Below, piece by piece: positions 31,591 to 39,681 of a DNA stretch of 64,000 nt; positions within the stretch are counted from its first letter, which is position 1, and every line of letters starts with the position of its first letter. This stretch comes from Rarobacter faecitabidus (GTDB taxonomy: Bacteria; Actinomycetota; Actinomycetes; Actinomycetales; Cellulomonadaceae), in the NCBI RefSeq assembly GCF_006716265.1, contig NZ_VFOS01000001.1, forward strand, positions 992,001 through 1,056,000. Reading direction: 5' to 3'. The position numbers and the translations under genes are program-made. The notes beneath the pieces were generated by a model, which was not told where the DNA came from, did no database searches, and worked only from the letters and a program-made list of their open reading frames with translations.

Positions 31591-33450
31591 TCAGTCGGAC
31601 TTTGGTGGCCCTGCGGCGAGGTCATCCCGCACCACACGGCGCAGGACCTTGCCGATCTGCGACTTCGGCAGCTCCTTGACGATGAAGATCTCCTTGGGGA
31701 TCGCGTAGCGAGCGAGGTGCTCGGAGCACCAGTGCCGCACCGCGTCCAGGTCAACCTTGGGGATCTCGACCTTGGGCAGTTCGACCTTGGGGATCTCCAC
31801 GCTGGGCAGGTCGAGGTGCGGAAGCTCCAGGTGCGGCAGTTCGGGCAGGTCGATCTCTGGGAGCCCCGGAGCCCCCTCGGGTAGCACGATGGCGGCCACG
31901 ACCCGCTCCCCCAGGTCCCCGCCGGGCAGCCCCACTACGGCCACCTCCTGGACGCCGGGCATCTGGTTCAGCACGGCCTCGACCTGCGAGGGGAACACCT
32001 TGAAGCCACCCGTGATGATGAGTTCCTTCACGCGGTCGACGAGTTTGACGAAGCCGCGGTCATCGACGACCACCACGTCGCCGGTCCGGAGCCACCGCAC
32101 GCCATCGCGCTCAACCCACGGCTGGTCCGCATCGTCCGCGCCCCAGTAGCCGGCGAATACCTGGGGTCCGGCGATCAGCAGTTCGCCGCGCTCCCCGATG
32201 GCGACGTCGCGCTCGGGGTCGTCCTGATCCACCACGCGAATCTGCGTCGACGGGAACGGCAGTCCCAGCCAGCCGGGACGCCGCTGCGGGCCGATCGGAT
32301 TGCCGAGGGCCACGGGTGAGCACTCGGTCATCCCGTAGCCCTCGATCACGTAGCCGCCGGTGAGCGCCTCCCATGCCTCTGCGGTCGCGCCGGGCAGCGC
32401 CATCGCCCCGGAGAGCACGTATCGCATGCTACTGAAGTCGGCCTTCTCGCTCTTGGCGGCCGCGACGATGCGCTCCAGCATGGGCGGGACGGCCGCCATG
32501 AACGTTCCGGGGATGCGGCGCTGGGTCTCGACGACCTCCTTCGCAACGAACTTGGGGAACAGCACGATCGTTCCGGCCACGCGGAGCCCGAAGGCGAGCG
32601 TGAGCATCATCCCGTAGGCGTGGAACAGCGGCAGCACGCCGTACATCACCGAAGGTTCGGCATCGCTGGCATTCAGGCCCGTCCATGCCTCCCCCTGGAT
32701 GGCGTTGGCGACGAGGTTGCGGTGCGTCAGGACGGCGCCGCGCGGAACCCCGGTCGTGCCCCCGGTGTACTGGAGCAGAGCCGTGTCTTCGGCGCCCGGA
32801 TAGGGGAACGAAGGCGGCAGTGGCCGGGACCGGGCAACGAGCCCGTGCCAGTCGAGGGCGCGCGCGGGCACATCGGACATCAGTTGGGCACGCGTCTCGC
32901 GCGCCTTCCTGATCGGGAGCCGTAGCGCGAATCGCTTGAACGTCGGCAGATCCCGGGACAAGTCGACGCTCAGGAGGTGACGCACAGCCGTTTCGGGGAT
33001 GGCCTCGGCCACACGCAGCGAGGTCGGCTGCCAGGCGATGACCACCGTTGCACCCGAGTCGAGTAGTTGCTTGCGCAGTTCCTCGACCGAGTACAGCGGA
33101 TTGTGCTCGACGACCACCGCACCGAGGCGCAGCGCGCCCAGGAACGCGACGACGTGGCTGGGACAGTTGGGTAGCGCAAGTGCTACCCGGTCGCCCTTGC
33201 CCACTCCCAGGGATCGCAGTGCGGTCGCCGCCCGAGCGACCTGCTCTCCCAACGCGCGGTAGGACGTCTTGCGTCCCATGAAGTAAAGGGCGGTTCGCGT
33301 CGGATGCAGATGCACCGCCCGGCCGAAGGCGGCGAGGAGGGACTCGTCCGGAATCTCCACCTCGCGCGGCACACCGGGGCACGCCAGGTAGGTGCCGTCC
33401 GGCGCGGTCACGAGCGACTCTGACACGAGATCTTCCGCGGTGCTTCCCAT
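31591..33450 (-). CDS. Long-chain fatty-acid-CoA ligase with a periodic Pro/acidic insert
   Basis: AMP-forming acyl-CoA synthetase (FadD-like), activating fatty acids for lipid use. 619 aa, longer than the usual 550-570. The AMP-binding motif is LLQYTGGTTGVPRGAVLTH, then EGYGMTECSPV, RTGDVVVVDDRGFVKLVDR and KELIITGGFKVFP. The C-terminal lysine motif PKSQIGKVLRR is intact, so it should be active. Between about residues 529 and 567 the C-terminal subdomain carries a repeat of the pattern (L/I)P-x-(V/L/I)-(D/E), not part of the normal fold. The ATG at 33450 lies next to a palindromic operator candidate (33452-33488). It is monocistronic and converges on the antiporter pseudogene. Confidence 0.9.
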   Translation of the reverse strand: MGSTAEDLVSESLVTAPDGTYLACPGVPREVEIPDESLLAAFGRAVHLHPTRTALYFMGRKTSYRALGEQVARAATALRSLGVGKGDRVALALPNCPSHVVAFLGALRLGAVVVEHNPLYSVEELRKQLLDSGATVVIAWQPTSLRVAEAIPETAVRHLLSVDLSRDLPTFKRFALRLPIRKARETRAQLMSDVPARALDWHGLVARSRPLPPSFPYPGAEDTALLQYTGGTTGVPRGAVLTHRNLVANAIQGEAWTGLNASDAEPSVMYGVLPLFHAYGMMLTLAFGLRVAGTIVLFPKFVAKEVVETQRRIPGTFMAAVPPMLERIVAAAKSEKADFSSMRYVLSGAMALPGATAEAWEALTGGYVIEGYGMTECSPVALGNPIGPQRRPGWLGLPFPSTQIRVVDQDDPERDVAIGERGELLIAGPQVFAGYWGADDADQPWVERDGVRWLRTGDVVVVDDRGFVKLVDRVKELIITGGFKVFPSQVEAVLNQMPGVQEVAVVGLPGGDLGERVVAAIVLPEGAPGLPEIDLPELPHLELPHLDLPSVEIPKVELPKVEIPKVDLDAVRHWCSEHLARYAIPKEIFIVKELPKSQIGKVLRRVVRDDLAAGPPKSD

Positions 33451-33451
33451 G

Positions 33452-33488
33452 CCCAGATCGTAACCTACGCAACCGTAAGTTATCTGGG
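33452..33488. promoter_or_regulatory. Palindromic operator candidate upstream of the acyl-CoA ligase
   Basis: TAACCTACGCAACCGTAAGTTA (33461-33482), shown in two halves TAACCTACG and CGTAAGTTA, is a palindrome with eight of nine matched pairs, enclosed by outer arms CCCAGAT (33452-33458) and ATCTGGG (33482-33488). On the minus strand it includes TAGGTT, a possible -10. Such a site next to a fadD gene suggests a TetR-type fatty-acid regulator, but it could also fold as the nusB 3' hairpin. Confidence 0.5.
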
Positions 33489-33496
33489 CACTAAGG

Positions 33497-33916
33497 TCAC
33501 GCCTTCAGCGTAGGCAGCACCTGCACGACGCGACCGAGCAGGCCGTTCACGAAGTTGGGCGACTCGTCGGTCGACAGTTCGCGGACCATGGACGTGGACT
33601 CGTCCAGCACGACCTCGCTCGGGATGTCGTTGCCGTAGAGCAGTTCCCACACGCCGATGCGCAGCGCGATCCGATCTACCGCGGGCATGCGCTCGATGGT
33701 CCACCCGCGCGAGTACGTTGCGAGGATCTCGTCGATCTCCCCCTGGTGGGTCGCGACTCCCTCGACGATCTCCCCGGCGTACTCCGGCGGGGTTGTCTGG
33801 CGTGGGCCCGGCTCGATGCGGCGGTCGGCGAGGACCACGAGCGGGTCAGAACCCCGCTGCTCAGCTTCGAAGAGGATGTCCAGTGCCCGCCTACGGGCTT
33901 TGCTGCGAGCTGGCAC
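33497..33916 (-). CDS. nusB: Transcription antitermination / ribosome biogenesis factor NusB
   Basis: All-helical RNA-binding protein that pairs with NusE (S10) in rRNA antitermination. 139 aa. ARSKARRRALDILFEAEQRG at the N-terminus and ERMPAVDRIALRIGVWELLY with the C-terminal NFVNGLLGRVV are classic. The GTG at 33916 directly follows the efp TAA. efp-nusB is a standard actinobacterial pair. Confidence 0.96.
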   Translation of the reverse strand: MPARSKARRRALDILFEAEQRGSDPLVVLADRRIEPGPRQTTPPEYAGEIVEGVATHQGEIDEILATYSRGWTIERMPAVDRIALRIGVWELLYGNDIPSEVVLDESTSMVRELSTDESPNFVNGLLGRVVQVLPTLKA

Positions 33917-34480
33917 TTAGTCGTTCACGCGCCCCAGGTAGGAGCGGTCGCGGGTGTCGACCTTGACCTTGGTGCCCTGCTCGACGAACAGGGGAACCTG
34001 GATCTGAGCGCCGGTCTCGAGCGTGGCGGGCTTGGTGCCGCCGGTGGAGCGGTCGCCCTGCAGGCCGGGCTCGGTGTAGGTGATCTCAAGAACGACCGAC
34101 GAGGGCAGGTCGATGTAGAGCGGAGCGTCGTTGTGCGAGGCGACCTGCACGACGGTGTTCTCCAGCAGGAAGTCCTTGGCGTCGCCGACGATGGCGTCCG
34201 AGATCGGCACCTGGTCGTAGGTCGAGGTGTTCATGAAGATGTAGTCCGAGCCGTCGTGGTACAGGTACTCCATGTCGGACTTGTCGACGTTGGCGGTCTC
34301 GATCTTGGCCCCGGCGTTGAACGTCTTGTCGACAACCTTCCCGGTGAGCACGCTCTTGAGCTTGGTGCGCACGAATGCGCCACCCTTGCCGGGCTTGACG
34401 TGCTGGAACTCGAGAACGTTCCAGAGCTGACCGTCGATGTTCAGCACGGTCCCGTTCTTGATGTCGTTGGTGGTCGCCAC
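33917..34480 (-). CDS. efp: Elongation factor P
   Basis: Relieves ribosome stalling at polyproline stretches. 187 aa from the GTG at 34480 ([19 protein letters not shown]), preceded by AAAGG; the longer frame is not EF-P-like. Three beta-barrel domains are covered. The tip loop reads [11 protein letters not shown] with Lys32 at the modifiable position, so it has PGKGG rather than the PGKGP of mycobacteria. No EpmA/EpmB-like gene is in the window. Proline-rich products here, such as PilT, could be clients. Confidence 0.96.
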   Translation of the reverse strand: MATTNDIKNGTVLNIDGQLWNVLEFQHVKPGKGGAFVRTKLKSVLTGKVVDKTFNAGAKIETANVDKSDMEYLYHDGSDYIFMNTSTYDQVPISDAIVGDAKDFLLENTVVQVASHNDAPLYIDLPSSVVLEITYTEPGLQGDRSTGGTKPATLETGAQIQVPLFVEQGTKVKVDTRDRSYLGRVND

Positions 34481-34524
34481 GATGGGGCCTTTCAGTCGAA
34501 AGTGGTTGAGTGAGCCGGTCAGCA

Positions 34525-34530
34525 ATTCTA
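34525..34530 (-). promoter_or_regulatory. -10 box for efp-nusB
   Basis: TAGAAT lies 45 bases upstream of the efp GTG in the gap after the SatD partner gene. No clear -35 is visible at 16-18 bases. Confidence 0.4.
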
Positions 34531-34571
34531 GCGCCAACCGGCGGCTGGTCTCGCGCCCAGGCGGGGCGGGG

Positions 34572-34946
34572 TCAGATCAGCCAGGCGCCGAGTCCGCCGC
34601 AGGCGGCCGCGAACAGCAGCGATGCGAGCGTGCCGATGACGAATCTCTCGGAGGCATCGGGGTTGCCCTTCAGCTCGGCGAACCGGCCCAGGCCCTTGAC
34701 CGCGACGACGATCGCGACTGCGCTCGGCTGACCCGTGAGGATCGCAGCTGCGACCCCCGCGCGTTCCAGGTAGCCGATCCAGCGTCCCCCGCGCAGGGCG
34801 TCCTTGGCCTGCTTGGACGAGGGTCCCTGTCCCTCCCCCGATCGCCGTGCGCCCCGGCTCGCGAGTGCCAGGACCCCGACGGTGAACCAGTATCCGCCGG
34901 CGACCGCGAGGATCAGGGCTCCTGCGCCTATGAGTGCTGCGGTCAC
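34572..34946 (-). CDS. Small membrane protein, partner of SatD
   Basis: A 124-aa protein of unknown function. A membrane helix lies at about 5-30, followed by a basic, polar loop with [21 protein letters not shown], a second hydrophobic stretch, [20 protein letters not shown] and a C-terminal helix. The GTG at 34946 overlaps the satD stop by four bases, so the two are co-translated. SatD genes are often followed by such a membrane protein. A role in envelope stress or transport is inferred from pairing only. Confidence 0.6.
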   Translation of the reverse strand: MTAALIGAGALILAVAGGYWFTVGVLALASRGARRSGEGQGPSSKQAKDALRGGRWIGYLERAGVAAAILTGQPSAVAIVVAVKGLGRFAELKGNPDASERFVIGTLASLLFAAACGGLGAWLI

Positions 34947-35662
34947 GCTTCTCCTTGGGTTTTTTCGAGGACGAGTTCTCCGGCGAGCTCATCGAGTAGC
35001 GGCAGGACTGCGAGTTCCTCGCTCCAGGCGGCGCGTCGGAGGTGACGCGACACCGCCTGGGCGCTGACGCCGAATGTTCGGGCAATGTCAGTCTGCGCCA
35101 CCATTTCGCTGCGCGCGAGCGCCCACTGCGCGATCCGGTTGTGGCCGCCGGCCGGAACGGTGGCATCGATATACTCCCACGATCGTGCGGTACGCCGGTC
35201 ATAGACGACACCGAGGAGCTGGACCGCCGCCTCGAAGCGCGCTGGTTCCGCTTGCGGGTCGACCGATCGCACGACGAAGGGTACGTTGGTGCGCTTGTTC
35301 TGGGCTGCGGTGACCGCCTCGCGCGCGGCGATGAATGCCGGACCGCTGGCCTCTCGAGTGTCGGATGCGCGGGCGGTCGCGTCGTTGAGCGGCCCGATGC
35401 CGATGCCGATCTGCCACCCGCCGAGCCGCAGTGCGGACCGTGCGGCGGCAACGACTAGCGCCGGATCGATCGCCACCATCTGGACCTCGTCCCCGGCGGT
35501 GCGTTCCGCGGGAAGTAGCCAGCCGGGGGTGAACTCGGCAGCGGCTACTCCCGGGTCAGTTGCCGCCCGCGGACCGCCAAGTCCTGCCAGCACTGCCAGC
35601 AGCTCGGGGACGCGGTCTGCGCCTTCCCTGGATCTGTCCTGGTCGATCGTCAGCACGAACAT
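34943..35662 (-). CDS. SatD family protein with C-terminal helix-turn-helix
   Basis: 239 aa. The N-terminal SatD-like domain has FVLTIDQDRSREGADRVPEL, the phrase GDEVQMVAIDP, WQIGIGIGPL and REASGPAFIAAREAV, all typical of the family. The C-terminal part holds a helix-turn-helix (TDIARTFGVSAQAVSRHLRR, about 193-212). It is likely a DNA-binding regulator. The gap upstream of its ATG (35662) contains repeated AATCAA/TTGATT palindromes that may be its own operator. The original sat genes were linked to acid tolerance in streptococci; that role cannot be carried over without data. Confidence 0.75.
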   Translation of the reverse strand: MFVLTIDQDRSREGADRVPELLAVLAGLGGPRAATDPGVAAAEFTPGWLLPAERTAGDEVQMVAIDPALVVAAARSALRLGGWQIGIGIGPLNDATARASDTREASGPAFIAAREAVTAAQNKRTNVPFVVRSVDPQAEPARFEAAVQLLGVVYDRRTARSWEYIDATVPAGGHNRIAQWALARSEMVAQTDIARTFGVSAQAVSRHLRRAAWSEELAVLPLLDELAGELVLEKTQGEA

Positions 35663-35663
35663 G

Positions 35664-35709
35664 AATCAACCCTATTCGGTTGTTTTGTAATAATCAACCG
35701 GAATTGATT
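35664..35709. promoter_or_regulatory. Two AATCAA-type palindromes upstream of satD
   Basis: AATCAACCGGAATTGATT (35692-35709) has perfect 6-base arms around CCGGAA. AATCAACC (35664-35671) faces GGTTGTTT (35679-35686) across six bases, a weaker copy. The region is AT-rich against a GC-rich genome. Placement immediately before satD suggests autoregulation by its helix-turn-helix. Confidence 0.55.
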
Positions 35710-35716
35710 GATTTCC

Positions 35717-36160
35717 TCAGGACGCCGGGCCCGTCAGCGCGGCAAGTGCGAGCCGGTACGAATCAAATCCGAAGCCGGCGATCGTGCCGGTCGCGATGGG
35801 CCCGATCACCGACAGGTGGCGGAACTCCTCGCGCGCATACGGGTTGGAGATGTGAACCTCGATGAGGCGTAACCCGCCTTTGGTCACCATCGCAGCGGCG
35901 TCGCGCAGAGCGTAGGAGTAGTGCGTGAAGGCCGCCGGGTTGAGCACGACATCGGCGCGAGCGTCCACCGCCTCATGTAGCCAGCCCACCAGTTCGGCCT
36001 CGTCGTCGGTCTGGCGGACTTCCGCCGTCAGCGCTGTTCCGGCGGTCCACTCGTCCACGGACGACGCAAGGTCGGCGAGCGACAGGGAACCGTACACGTC
36101 GGGCTCGCGCACGCCGAGACGACCGAGATTGGGACCGTTCAATACCAGTACATGGGGCAT
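35717..36160 (-). CDS. aroQ: 3-Dehydroquinate dehydratase, type II
   Basis: Third step of the shikimate pathway. 147 aa; [20 protein letters not shown] holds catalytic Tyr23, [16 protein letters not shown] and EVHISNP hold the active-site Asn/His (His103). The flexible-loop arginine lies in GRLGVREP. The other ar genes in this window are aroB, aroK, aroC and aroE. The ATG at 36160 has TAAGAT ending six bases upstream and only a weak ribosome binding site, so its mRNA may be leaderless. Confidence 0.96.
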   Translation of the reverse strand: MPHVLVLNGPNLGRLGVREPDVYGSLSLADLASSVDEWTAGTALTAEVRQTDDEAELVGWLHEAVDARADVVLNPAAFTHYSYALRDAAAMVTKGGLRLIEVHISNPYAREEFRHLSVIGPIATGTIAGFGFDSYRLALAALTGPAS

Positions 36161-36166
36161 GATCCG

Positions 36167-36172
36167 ATCTTA
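36167..36172 (-). promoter_or_regulatory. Possible -10 box giving a leaderless aroQ mRNA
   Basis: TAAGAT is followed by CGGATC and the aroQ ATG, the same geometry as at metK. No -35 is clear. Confidence 0.4.
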
Positions 36173-36276
36173 TCCGCGCCGGTGATCCCCACCAACGCTC
36201 AGGCGCCCTTCGCCTCCACACCCGGCCGGACCTGCGCAAAGCCGATATCGTGGAGGCACACAGACAAGGGGGCCGC

Positions 36277-37203
36277 ATGACCATTCAGGTACGGCAGATA
36301 TCGAAGAGTTTTGGTTCACTCAAGGCGCTGGACAACGTCTCATTCGATGTCACTCCCGGACGGCTCACTGGATTCGTCGGCGGGAACGGTGCAGGCAAGA
36401 CGACCACGATGCGCATCATCCTCGGGGTGCTGTCCCAGGACTCCGGGACGGTGCTCACGAACGGCACTCCCCTGGCGGCCGGGCACCGCAGTGCATTCGG
36501 CTACATGCCAGAGGAGCGGGGTCTCTATCCGAAGATGAAGGTGCGCGAACAACTCGTCTACCTCGCTCGCCTGCACGGTCTTTCCCGGGAGGTGGCGACC
36601 GCCAATGCCGATGCGCTCATCGAGCGGCTCGAACTCGGACATCGCGCGGGTGACCCGGTCGAGCAACTGTCACTCGGTAACCAGCAGCGCGCGCAGGTCG
36701 CGGCCGCGCTGGTCCACGAGCCCGACTTCCTGGTCCTGGACGAGCCCTTCTCCGGGCTGGATCCCATGGCGGTCGATGTCGTCCTGAACGTGCTCACGGA
36801 GACCGCGGAACGAGGGATTCCGGTGTTGCTGTCATCCCACCAGCTCGACGTGGTCGAGCGACTGTGCGATGACCTCGTCATCATCGCGGGCGGCCAGATC
36901 CGCGCCGCCGGTTCGAAGGACGAACTGCGCGAGCAGCACTCTCCCCCGCGCTATCGCCTGCGCGCGGACGACGTATCGGCAGCGACCCGGCCGGGCGTCA
37001 CTGTCATCGAGACCGGCCCGGGCGAGGTGACGTTCGACAGCCCGGACGAGGCGCTCGCGCAATCCGTTCTGGCCGACGCGCTGGCGCGCGGGGCCGTGCG
37101 AGAGTTCGCGCCGCAGCGACCCCGCCTCACTGAGATCTTCCGCGAGGTCGTGACCGATGCCGCACCCCGTGATGGGCACGACGATGGGGAGGACCGCAAA
37201 TGA
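36277..37203 (+). CDS. ABC transporter ATP-binding protein (NatA-like)
   Basis: ATPase of an ABC exporter. 308 aa from the ATG at 36277, behind AAGGGGG. Walker A is GGNGAGKTTTM, the ABC signature is degenerate at LSLGNQQRAQ (expected LSxGxxQR), Walker B is FLVLDEPFSGLDP and the switch His is in LLSSHQLDVVE. The C-terminal DUF4162-like accessory domain ends near RPRLTEIFREVV. It overlaps the permease start by four bases. These are the only two intact plus-strand genes in the window. The substrate is not evident; NatA relatives export Na+ or small toxic compounds. Confidence 0.92.
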   Translation: MTIQVRQISKSFGSLKALDNVSFDVTPGRLTGFVGGNGAGKTTTMRIILGVLSQDSGTVLTNGTPLAAGHRSAFGYMPEERGLYPKMKVREQLVYLARLHGLSREVATANADALIERLELGHRAGDPVEQLSLGNQQRAQVAAALVHEPDFLVLDEPFSGLDPMAVDVVLNVLTETAERGIPVLLSSHQLDVVERLCDDLVIIAGGQIRAAGSKDELREQHSPPRYRLRADDVSAATRPGVTVIETGPGEVTFDSPDEALAQSVLADALARGAVREFAPQRPRLTEIFREVVTDAAPRDGHDDGEDRK

Positions 37204-38306
37204 CCGCCCACGCTCCGCTTCGCAGTTCCACCGCTATCCGCCTCGTCGCCGCTCGCGAGATCGGCGCGCAGCTGCGCTCGAAGTCGTTCATCATCTCCAC
37301 GGTGGTCATGCTCGTGCTGATCCTCGCCGCCATCGTCGGCAGCGCGCTGCTTGGGGGCGGGGACAGTCGCGCCCCCGTCGCCGCAATCCCGCAGACCGAG
37401 GCCTACGTTGCCGACAACCCCGCACTTGAGGTCACGGTCTACGAGGACGAGAATGCCGCTCGGGCTGCCGTCCTGGCCGGGGACGAGGACGCGGCGATCC
37501 TTCCATCGTCGGACTCCGCACAGGACCCGTTCGGCTTCTATCTAGTGGCCGCGCAGGACGCGCCAATCGACGCGATCGATGCCCTGTCGGCCGCTCCGCG
37601 CGTGGAACTGCTGGAACCACCCACGACGTCAGAGGGGCTGCGCTACCTCGTGTCCTTCGCCTTCGGAATCGTCTTCATGGTGGCCGCGCTCACCTTCGGC
37701 TCGATGATCGCCCAGAATACGGTGGTCGAGAAGCAGACGCGCACGGTCGAGATCCTCCTGTCGGCGGTGCCCGCCCGCTCCCTCCTGGGAGGCAAGATCC
37801 TCGGAAACAGCGCACTCGCGGTCGGACAGACGGCCCTGATCGTGGGCACGGCGATGATCGGCCTGGTCGTGACTGGGCAGGCCGACATCCTGCAGGTGCT
37901 CAGCGTGTCGATGCTCTGGTTCGTGGCCTTCTTCGTCGTCGGATTCGTGATGCTGGCGGCGGTGTACGCGGGGTCGGCTTCGCTCGTCTCCAGGATCGAG
38001 GACACGGGCTCGGTGCTCACTCCGGTTACTTGGCTGGCCATGGCCCCGTACTTCGTCGTCGTGTTCTTCTCGACGAACGAGACGGTCATGGCCATCGCGT
38101 CCTACGTCCCGTTCAGCGCGCCCGTGGCCATGCCCGTCCGCGTGTTCATGGGCACTGCCGCATGGTGGGAGCCACTGATCTCCCTAGCGGTACTTGCTGG
38201 CTCCGCGTGGGTCGGCATCGCCCTCGCGGCGGCCGTGTACAGCAGGACGGTGCTGCGCACCGGCGCCCGCGTGAAGCTCAAGGATGCGCTGACGGCCGAG
38301 AAGTAG
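37200..38306 (+). CDS. ABC-2 type transporter permease (NatB-like)
   Basis: Membrane partner of the preceding ATPase. 368 aa. A first membrane helix (about 28-50) is followed by a large extracytoplasmic domain to about residue 145, then five or six hydrophobic segments. The stretch TVVEKQTRTVEILLSAVPAR is the classic ABC-2 coupling motif (EKxxRTxEilLs). The C-terminus is YSRTVLRTGARVKLKDALTA, typical of NatB. It ends 13 bases from the convergent gene at 38320, with no clear terminator between. Confidence 0.92.
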   Translation: MTAHAPLRSSTAIRLVAAREIGAQLRSKSFIISTVVMLVLILAAIVGSALLGGGDSRAPVAAIPQTEAYVADNPALEVTVYEDENAARAAVLAGDEDAAILPSSDSAQDPFGFYLVAAQDAPIDAIDALSAAPRVELLEPPTTSEGLRYLVSFAFGIVFMVAALTFGSMIAQNTVVEKQTRTVEILLSAVPARSLLGGKILGNSALAVGQTALIVGTAMIGLVVTGQADILQVLSVSMLWFVAFFVVGFVMLAAVYAGSASLVSRIEDTGSVLTPVTWLAMAPYFVVVFFSTNETVMAIASYVPFSAPVAMPVRVFMGTAAWWEPLISLAVLAGSAWVGIALAAAVYSRTVLRTGARVKLKDALTAEK

Positions 38307-38319
38307 TGGACGCTGTCAC

Positions 38320-39606
38320 TTAGTCCGCGGCTTCGCGCGCCGCATCCGCTGTGTGGCTGTCCCAGGTGCGGCGCGGGCCACGCCTAAAGCGCGGCGCGAG
38401 GAACGCCACCGTGAACGCCGCGACGGCAATGCCAGCCAGCACGCTCCCTGCTCCCAGCAGCGCGTACGACAGCCCGCCGGTCACGGCTCGCAGCACGGCA
38501 TCGGCCGATTGCGGGCTGATGGCGGCGGATCCGGTAAGCGCTTCGGCACCAGCACCGCGCGCGAGATGCATGACGATCTCGAGGATTCCGGTCGCGAGCG
38601 TGGCCCAGAGTGCGGCGAAGGCCAACCAGCGCGCGCCGGCGCGCCAGGTGGCACGCTGCAAGGACAACCGGAGGGGCTCGCTGTCCTGCTCCACCAGCGA
38701 TGTGGCGGTCCCGCTGTCCTTCTCCACTGGTGACGTGGCGGTCGCGCTGTCCTGCTCCACTGGTGACGTGGCGGTCGCGCTGTCTTGCTCCACCAGCGAG
38801 ATGGCGGTCCCGCTGTCCTGCTCAACTGGTGACGCGGCAGTCTCCCCCTTGGCGCGGCGGCGGGTGCGGCCGCGCGCGGTCCCCGCCGCCAGCGATACCC
38901 CCGCAGCGGCGAGAAGGACGGCGAGCCACGGGAGGAATCGTCCGGCCCTGTCGATTCCCTGGTAGACCGAGCGGGCGGTGGTCAGATGGGCAGTCTGCAC
39001 CAGGACAATCTCGCGATCGACGGCGCGAATGCGGCTCGCCCAGGAGTAACCGCGTTCGGTCAACCGCGCGGCGACAAACTCGATGATCGGCTTGAGTTGA
39101 ATGCTCACCGTCCCGTCGCCGTCGAGCTTGATGACGCCGGGGCCGGATTCCATGAGGAGCGCATCGACGGCGGTATGGCTGAGTCGAAGCGCCTGCTCCC
39201 ACGCTGCGGCGAAGCGCCGAGAGGCCAACGCGTCAGCGACTGCACCGGCAAGCGCATCTCGCGCCGCTCCGGCGAGGAGATCAGCCAGGAGCCCAACCTG
39301 GTCTTCCGAGAAGTTGAGCCGGTCTCCCATCAGCAGGGCGCCGAGTCCTGATCGGGCGAGGTCGTCGAGGCTCACCTGCGATTCGATTACCGCGACGGTC
39401 TGCTTCGCGAGGTCGCCTTGGAGTGCCGGATCGGAGGCAAGCGGTGCAAGAGCGGCGACGAACCCGTCAGTGGTGACGAAATGGGTGCGCAATCCGCTGG
39501 CCAGTGCGGCCAGCGGCGCCGTGAGAGCGAAGAGGATGCTGAGGACGATCAACGCCGTCCCGGCGCCGCGTCGCTTCGTCGTGGTGCGCGCCGATCGCTC
39601 GGTCAT
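38320..39606 (-). CDS. Membrane protein with an in-frame minisatellite
   Basis: 428 aa, function unknown. A membrane helix at about 15-37 is followed by an extracytoplasmic domain (about 40-215; THFVTTDGFVAALAPLASDP is typical of a group of actinobacterial membrane proteins), a second helix near 225-245, a cytoplasmic Arg-rich stretch, five 11-residue repeats of the form S-(P/L)-V-E-(Q/K)-D-S-x-T-A-T, then two or three further helices and a basic tail. The repeats should be cytoplasmic. The ATG at 39606 has AGGAG upstream. It lies between the ABC permease and aroB with no functional clue. Confidence 0.75.
   Translation of the reverse strand: MTERSARTTTKRRGAGTALIVLSILFALTAPLAALASGLRTHFVTTDGFVAALAPLASDPALQGDLAKQTVAVIESQVSLDDLARSGLGALLMGDRLNFSEDQVGLLADLLAGAARDALAGAVADALASRRFAAAWEQALRLSHTAVDALLMESGPGVIKLDGDGTVSIQLKPIIEFVAARLTERGYSWASRIRAVDREIVLVQTAHLTTARSVYQGIDRAGRFLPWLAVLLAAAGVSLAAGTARGRTRRRAKGETAASPVEQDSGTAISLVEQDSATATSPVEQDSATATSPVEKDSGTATSLVEQDSEPLRLSLQRATWRAGARWLAFAALWATLATGILEIVMHLARGAGAEALTGSAAISPQSADAVLRAVTGGLSYALLGAGSVLAGIAVAAFTVAFLAPRFRRGPRRTWDSHTADAAREAAD
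38681..38845. repeat. 33-bp tandem repeat, five copies
   Basis: Five consecutive units begin at 38681, 38714, 38747, 38780 and 38813, each starting CTGTC(C/T)T on the plus strand. The middle copies are nearly identical. The unit is a multiple of three, so gain or loss of copies would keep the membrane protein in frame. It is a good VNTR candidate. Confidence 0.9.
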
Positions 39607-39681
39607 GTCGGTCTCCTGTTCGCCACCCGCGGTGCCGATTTCATCCGACGATGGGAGTGCCTCGCGCCGCCCTCGGCAACG

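Noticed and set aside
35042-35458. Plus-strand frame opposite satD
   Set aside because: SatD motifs on the minus strand are strong; the opposite frame has none.
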